Assembly (NCBI GenBank): GCA_937858455.1
Contig: CALLYN010000113.1
Location: 1 to 9,573, forward strand
Length of the DNA: 9,573 bases
Direction: 5' to 3'
From: an uncultured Kouleothrix sp.
GTDB taxonomy: Bacteria > Chloroflexota > Chloroflexia > Chloroflexales > Roseiflexaceae
In this document: in pieces, positions 6,317-9,573 of the stretch
Numbering within the stretch: the stretch's first letter is position 1
Layout of the letters: each line of letters opens with the position of its first letter
Translations under genes and position numbers: made by a program
The notes under the pieces: generated by a model
Told to the model about the DNA's origin: nothing
Database searches by the model: none
Seen by the model: only the letters and a program-made list of their open reading frames with translations

Positions 6317-6571
6317 ATGGAGCACAACCCGGTGACAACTCCGCAGGCCGGCGAGCCGCTGGCGCTGCTCGATACGCCCGACGAGCGCGCCGAGCTGCCG
6401 GTGAGCCGGCCATCGTCGCGCCGCTACCTCGAGCCGGCCGCGATCGGGGTTATGGCGCTGGGCTTCGTCATGATGTTCCAGCCGTTCGCCAAGCCGCTGT
6501 TCACCTACAGCTTCATCGTCATCCTGCTCGGCACGCTGATGTTCATTGTCGTGAGCCACCTGCCCGAGTAG
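6317..6571 (+). CDS. Small two-helix membrane protein of unknown function in the importer cluster
   Basis: 84 residues. AAGGA (6304-6308) lies eight bases before the ATG at 6317, in good context. I do not recognise the family. Residues 1-37 are polar and Pro/Glu/Arg-containing with no secretion signal. Two hydrophobic segments follow, about 41-56 (AAIGVMALGFVMMFQ) and 61-80 (LFTYSFIVILLGTLMFIVV), separated by a tight PFAKP turn. SRRYLE before helix 1 suggests a cytoplasmic N-terminus by the positive-inside rule, so both ends would be inside. The gene stands between permease B (161 nt upstream) and ATPase 1 (123 nt downstream), all in one direction, which argues for a transporter-associated role. 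The rhizobial glycerol importer has a comparable small membrane gene (glpU), but no sequence likeness is evident to me. The nucleotide composition matches the neighbours, so it is unlikely to be spurious. Confidence 0.75.
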   Translation: MEHNPVTTPQAGEPLALLDTPDERAELPVSRPSSRRYLEPAAIGVMALGFVMMFQPFAKPLFTYSFIVILLGTLMFIVVSHLPE

Positions 6572-6694
6572 CCGGCGGAAGCAGGGCAGCCGCCACGGGC
6601 CACGCCCGCGCGGCGCCGCCACGGTGCAACGGAACTATGGCCTGGTCAGCGCAATGCTAGCCTATGTGCAGGGGTAGCCCTGGAAGGCATACCA

Positions 6695-7780
6695 ATGGCA
6701 ACCATCCAGCTTCAACAGGTTGAAAAGAGATTTGGCGAGTTCCACGCGGTGCAGCCGATGGACCTGACGATCGGCGACGGCGAGTTCGTCGCGCTGCTTG
6801 GCCCCTCGGGCTGCGGCAAAACCACCACGCTGCGCATGATCGCCGGCCTCGAGACGGTGAGCAGCGGCCGGATCTTGCTCGATAATCGCAACGTGACCAA
6901 CCTGCGCGGCCGCGAGCGCGATATCGCGTTCGTGTTCCAGCTGTTCGCGCTCTACCCGCACATGACTGTGCGCCAGAACGTGGCCTTCCCGCTGCAGACC
7001 CAGCGCGAGCCAAAAGACGCGATCGAGCGGCGCGTCGACGAAGTGATCAAGATGCTCGAGATCGGCCACCTGCAGTACCTGCGCCCCGGCTCGCTCAGCG
7101 GTGGCGACCGCCAGCGCGTCGCGCTGGCGCGCGCGCTGGTGCGCCGCCCGGCCGCGTTCCTGATGGACGAGCCGCTCGGCGCGCTCGACGCGGAGTTCCG
7201 CGAGGTGATGCGCGTCGAGATCAAGCGCCTGCACCTGGCCACACGCGCCACTACCGTGTATGTGACGCACGACCAGGTGGAGGCTATGGCGATGGGCGAC
7301 CGGATCGTGGTGATGTCGAACGCGGTGGTGCAGCAGATCGGCACGCCACAGCAGGTGTACTACGACCCTTCAAACCTGTTCGTGGCGCGCTTCATCGGCA
7401 GCCCTGGCATGAACTTGCTGCCCGGCGTGTATGGCGACGGCGTCGTGACGCTCGGCGGCGGCAACCACTACCCGGTGCCTGCGCCATGGCGCGCGGCGAT
7501 CGAGCGGGCCGCGCCGGCCGACGGCCGGGTGGTGGTGGGCTTCCGACCCGAGTCGGCGCTGCTGCGCGCCGACGGCCCACTCGCCGCCGAAGTCTACGCC
7601 GACGACCTGCACGGCGCCTATACCATGCTACACCTGGCGCTCAACGCGGCCGACACGATCGTGCACGCCCGCGCCGCCCGCGAGCTGAGCTACCCGATCG
7701 GTACGGCGCTACACTTCGATATCGCGCCCGACCAGGTGCGGTTCTTCGACGCGACGACCGAGCGGGCGATTGCATTGTGA
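6695..7780 (+). CDS. CUT1 ABC importer ATPase 1 (MalK/UgpC-type)
   Basis: 361 residues with GGAAGG (6682-6687) seven bases upstream of the ATG. All nucleotide-binding motifs are intact: Walker A GPSGCGKT (36-43), Q-loop Gln82 in VFQLFALYPHM, signature LSGGDRQR (134-141), Walker B FLMDEP (155-160), D-loop GALD (162-165) and switch His192 in YVTHDQ. The signature has Asp138 where Gln is most common, and the Q-loop flank LFALYPHM differs from that of ATPase 2. Residues after about 240 form a MalK-like regulatory (TOBE/OB) domain with the GFRPESA strand near 280, but it is rather divergent. It hydrolyses ATP on the cytoplasmic face and binds a permease EAA loop. As a second, different ATPase follows, the working form is probably a heterodimer; two alternative homodimers are also possible. 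Confidence 0.94.
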   Translation: MATIQLQQVEKRFGEFHAVQPMDLTIGDGEFVALLGPSGCGKTTTLRMIAGLETVSSGRILLDNRNVTNLRGRERDIAFVFQLFALYPHMTVRQNVAFPLQTQREPKDAIERRVDEVIKMLEIGHLQYLRPGSLSGGDRQRVALARALVRRPAAFLMDEPLGALDAEFREVMRVEIKRLHLATRATTVYVTHDQVEAMAMGDRIVVMSNAVVQQIGTPQQVYYDPSNLFVARFIGSPGMNLLPGVYGDGVVTLGGGNHYPVPAPWRAAIERAAPADGRVVVGFRPESALLRADGPLAAEVYADDLHGAYTMLHLALNAADTIVHARAARELSYPIGTALHFDIAPDQVRFFDATTERAIAL

Positions 7781-7804
7781 GTCTGTAAAGGCGCTCGGGC
7801 ATCT

Positions 7805-7847
7805 TGTGTGCGCTGTTTCCGCGCTTCGCGCGGAAACAGCGCACACA
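7805..7847. repeat. Perfect 20-bp-arm palindrome with 3-nt loop between the two ATPase genes
   Basis: Bases 7805-7824 are exactly complementary to 7828-7847, with only TTC between them. The arm reads TGTGTGCGCTGTTTCCGCGC. The stem would be extremely stable in mRNA and would be exposed as a cruciform in DNA. It begins 24 nt after the ATPase 1 stop; the bases that follow (GCGAAACAAAGAACC) are not a T-run, so a classic terminator is not supported. It lies about 100 nt ahead of ATPase 2 in the 166-nt gap. Confidence 0.85.
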
Positions 7848-7897
7848 GCGAAACAAAGAACCGCTCTGCTGGAGGCAGATTGCGCCAGCTGCGTCGC

Positions 7898-7935
7898 TTG
7901 AGCGCTCGCTCAACACTCAAAAGTCAAAACGAGAA
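7898..7935. repeat. Heptamer repeat array III (half-array) before ATPase 2
   Basis: Heptads GCTCAAC, ACTCAAA, AGTCAAA and ACGAGAA run from 7908 to 7935, the same style as the right-hand halves of the arrays near 1118-1151 and 4034-4068. A short inverse element TTGAGC (7898-7903) can pair with GCTCAA (7908-7913). The long left-hand half seen at the other two sites is missing. The array stops two bases before the GGAGG ribosome binding site of the ATPase 2 gene. Confidence 0.7.
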
Positions 7936-7946
7936 CCGGAGGCTCT

Positions 7947-9014
7947 GTGGCGGATGTAACCCTGCAATCGATCACCAAGCGCTTTGGCAAGATCACCGCG
8001 CTCGACGACGTGTCGTTTAGCATTCACGACGGCGAGTTCTTCGTGCTGCTGGGGCCGAGCGGCGCCGGCAAAACCACCACACTGCGCGTGATCGCCGGGC
8101 TCGAGCACCAGGACGCCGGCACTGTCACCTTCGACGGCACCAGCGCCGAAAGCCTCACCACGCCCGAGCGCGATGTCGCGTTTGTGTTTCAGCAGTACTC
8201 GCTCTACCCGACGATGTCGGTGTACGACAACCTGGCCTTCCCGCTGCGCGCGCCGGGGCGGCGCATAGCCGAAGACGAGATCAAGCGGCGCGTGGGCGAG
8301 GCGGCCGAGAAGCTGCGCATCAACCACCTGCTCGAGCGCAAGACCGCACGGCTCTCGGGCGGCGAGATGCAGCGCGTGTCGATCGGCCGCGCGATCGTGC
8401 GCGACCCGCGGATCTTCCTGATGGACGAGCCGCTCTCGAACCTCGATTTCAAGCTGCGCGAGGCGCTGCGCGTCGAGCTGAAGCACCTGCAGAAGACGCG
8501 CGCCAGCACGACGCTGTTCGTCACCCACGATCAGATCGAGGCGCTGACCATGGCCGACCGCATCGGCGTGCTGGATCACGGGCGGGTGGTGCAGATCGGC
8601 ACGCCGTACGACATCTACGACCGCCCGGCCACCACGTTTGTCGCCCAGCTCGTCGGCTCGCCACGCATCAACCTGCTCGGCGCCGCGCGCGCCGAGGGCA
8701 GCGTACGCGTGCCCGACAGCCCGATCGCGTTCTCGCTGAATGGGCTGAGCGGCGCGCTGCCGCGCGAGTTTACGCTGGGCGTGCGCCCCGAAGATGTGCA
8801 GCCGCAGCCCGACGGGCCGTTCGCCGGCACGGTCGCGCTGATCGAGCCGCTGGGCGTCGAGACGCTGGTGTACATCAAGGCCGGCGCGCAGACGCTGGTC
8901 AGCACGGTGCCGGGGATGTCGCGCCTGCAGATTGGCAACGAGGTACGCTTCGGCATCGCCCGCGAGCGGCTGCACTATTTTGGCGTAGATGGCGTGCGCG
9001 TCGGCGCGCGGTAG
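7947..9014 (+). CDS. CUT1 ABC importer ATPase 2 (MalK/UgpC-type), GTG start
   Basis: 355 residues. The start is GTG at 7947, supported by GGAGG at 7938-7942 and by the conserved N-terminus MADVTLQSITKRFGKITALD. Complete motifs are Walker A GPSGAGKT (36-43), Q-loop Gln82 in VFQQYSLYPTM, signature LSGGEMQR (136-143), Walker B FLMDEP (157-162), D-loop SNLD (164-167) and switch His194 in FVTHDQ. The C-terminal regulatory domain shows INLLGA (241-246), TLGVRPEDV (276-284) and a final RLHYFGVDG, as in sugar-importer ATPases. It is clearly related to ATPase 1 but far from identical, so this is an old paralogue pair and not a recent duplication. Both active sites appear functional. It would complete the importer as the second nucleotide-binding subunit. 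The 166-nt gap before it contains a long palindrome and a heptamer array. Confidence 0.94.
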   Translation: MADVTLQSITKRFGKITALDDVSFSIHDGEFFVLLGPSGAGKTTTLRVIAGLEHQDAGTVTFDGTSAESLTTPERDVAFVFQQYSLYPTMSVYDNLAFPLRAPGRRIAEDEIKRRVGEAAEKLRINHLLERKTARLSGGEMQRVSIGRAIVRDPRIFLMDEPLSNLDFKLREALRVELKHLQKTRASTTLFVTHDQIEALTMADRIGVLDHGRVVQIGTPYDIYDRPATTFVAQLVGSPRINLLGAARAEGSVRVPDSPIAFSLNGLSGALPREFTLGVRPEDVQPQPDGPFAGTVALIEPLGVETLVYIKAGAQTLVSTVPGMSRLQIGNEVRFGIARERLHYFGVDGVRVGAR

Positions 9015-9077
9015 AAAGCCGAGAAGCATCACCACGCGCACGGCTGCCGCCCGCCAACAAGCACCCTGGGAGGCTGT

Positions 9078-9573
9078 ATGCACTATGGCGTGAATACATG
9101 GGTGTGGGTTTCACCGCTCGGCGACGCCGACGTAGCGGCGCTGGTGCCGAAGGTGGCCGAGATCGGCTTCGACTGGATCGAGCTGCCGATCGAAAGCCCC
9201 GGCGATTTCGACTACGCCCGCGCCGGCGCGATCGTGCGCGACGCCGGGCTGAAGGTGAGCGTGGGCGCGGCTATGGCGCCCGACCGCGACCTGATCCACC
9301 CCGACGAGAGCATCCGCGCCAATGGCATGGCGTACGTGCGCCACTGCATCGACGCGGCCCACACGATCGGCGCGACCAACCTGATCGGCCCGATCTACAC
9401 CGCAGTCGGGCGGGTGTGGCAAGCGACCCCCGACGAGCGCGAGCGCGACCTTGAGCTGCTCACGGCGAAGCTGCGCGACCTGGCCGAGTACGCGGCCGAT
9501 CGCGGCGTCGTGCTGTGCATCGAGCCGCTGAACCGCTTCGAGACCAGCCTGATCAACCTGGCGGCGCAGGGCG
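9078..9573 (+). CDS. D-tagatose 3-epimerase-like TIM-barrel sugar isomerase/epimerase, 3'-truncated by the window
   Basis: The frame stays open to the window end and gives the first 165 residues of an expected 270-300. The ATG at 9078 follows GGAGG (9069-9073) by four bases. The N-terminus MHYGVNTWVWVSP begins the first barrel strand, and EIGFDWIELPIE (28-39) is strand 2 of the AP-endonuclease-2/xylose isomerase-like barrel. NLIGPIYTAVGR (101-112) and LCIEPLNRFET (146-156) are characteristic of the ketose 3-epimerase group (D-tagatose and D-psicose/allulose 3-epimerases, and T. maritima IolO). Glu149 and Glu155 have the spacing of the metal ligand and substrate-contacting Glu (150/156) of the Agrobacterium psicose epimerase; the remaining ligands lie beyond the edge. 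It lies 63 nt after ATPase 2, so it probably processes the imported compound or its oxidation product. Family call is firm, substrate open. Confidence 0.92.
   Translation, partial: MHYGVNTWVWVSPLGDADVAALVPKVAEIGFDWIELPIESPGDFDYARAGAIVRDAGLKVSVGAAMAPDRDLIHPDESIRANGMAYVRHCIDAAHTIGATNLIGPIYTAVGRVWQATPDERERDLELLTAKLRDLAEYAADRGVVLCIEPLNRFETSLINLAAQG

Noticed and set aside
7805..7847. Intrinsic terminator between the ATPase genes
   Set aside because: There is no T-run after the stem on either strand, and the gene layout favours continued transcription.

Overview
The window reads as one co-directional, plus-strand block of a GC-rich bacterial chromosome: nine protein-coding genes, two of them cut by the window edges. 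No RNA gene, IS element or CRISPR array is visible. The best guess for the host is a Chloroflexota bacterium of the Roseiflexus/Kouleothrix type. This rests on strong G/C preference at third codon positions, a twin-arginine lipoprotein with a long Ala/Gly/Ser/Pro/Thr linker, and the style of the intergenic repeats. It is an inference, not a demonstrated placement.

Layout: (1) the 3' part of a creatininase-superfamily metallohydrolase (1-654); (2) a small VOC/glyoxalase-fold protein (705-1091); (3) a Gfo/Idh/MocA NAD(P)-dependent sugar or polyol dehydrogenase (1162-2328); (4) a complete CUT1-type ABC importer, consisting of a binding lipoprotein (2534-3985), permease A (4070-4996), permease B (5208-6155), an 84-residue two-helix membrane protein of unknown function (6317-6571), and two different ATPases (6695-7780 and 7947-9014); (5) the 5' part of a D-tagatose 3-epimerase-like TIM-barrel enzyme (9078 to the edge).

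Together the genes describe capture, ATP-driven uptake and cytoplasmic oxidation/epimerisation of a carbohydrate or polyol. The combination of creatininase-family hydrolase, Gfo/Idh dehydrogenase, DTE-like epimerase and ABC importer recalls the inositol route of Thermotoga maritima (IolN, IolG, IolO, InoEFGK). The dehydrogenase sequence itself looks closer to levoglucosan dehydrogenase. The substrate is therefore open.

Two things stand out. The importer has two non-identical, apparently intact ATPases and an extra small membrane protein, a subunit count resembling the rhizobial GlpSTPQUV glycerol importer but with no evident sequence similarity in the small protein. In addition, the gene junctions are 63-211 nt long, and most hold repeats of different kinds: heptameric (7-nt period) arrays in three gaps, long perfect palindromes in two, and a 42/43-bp direct repeat in one. 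The heptamer array even supplies the last codons and stop of the VOC gene and occupies the leader of permease A. No stretch over 300 bases lacks a gene.
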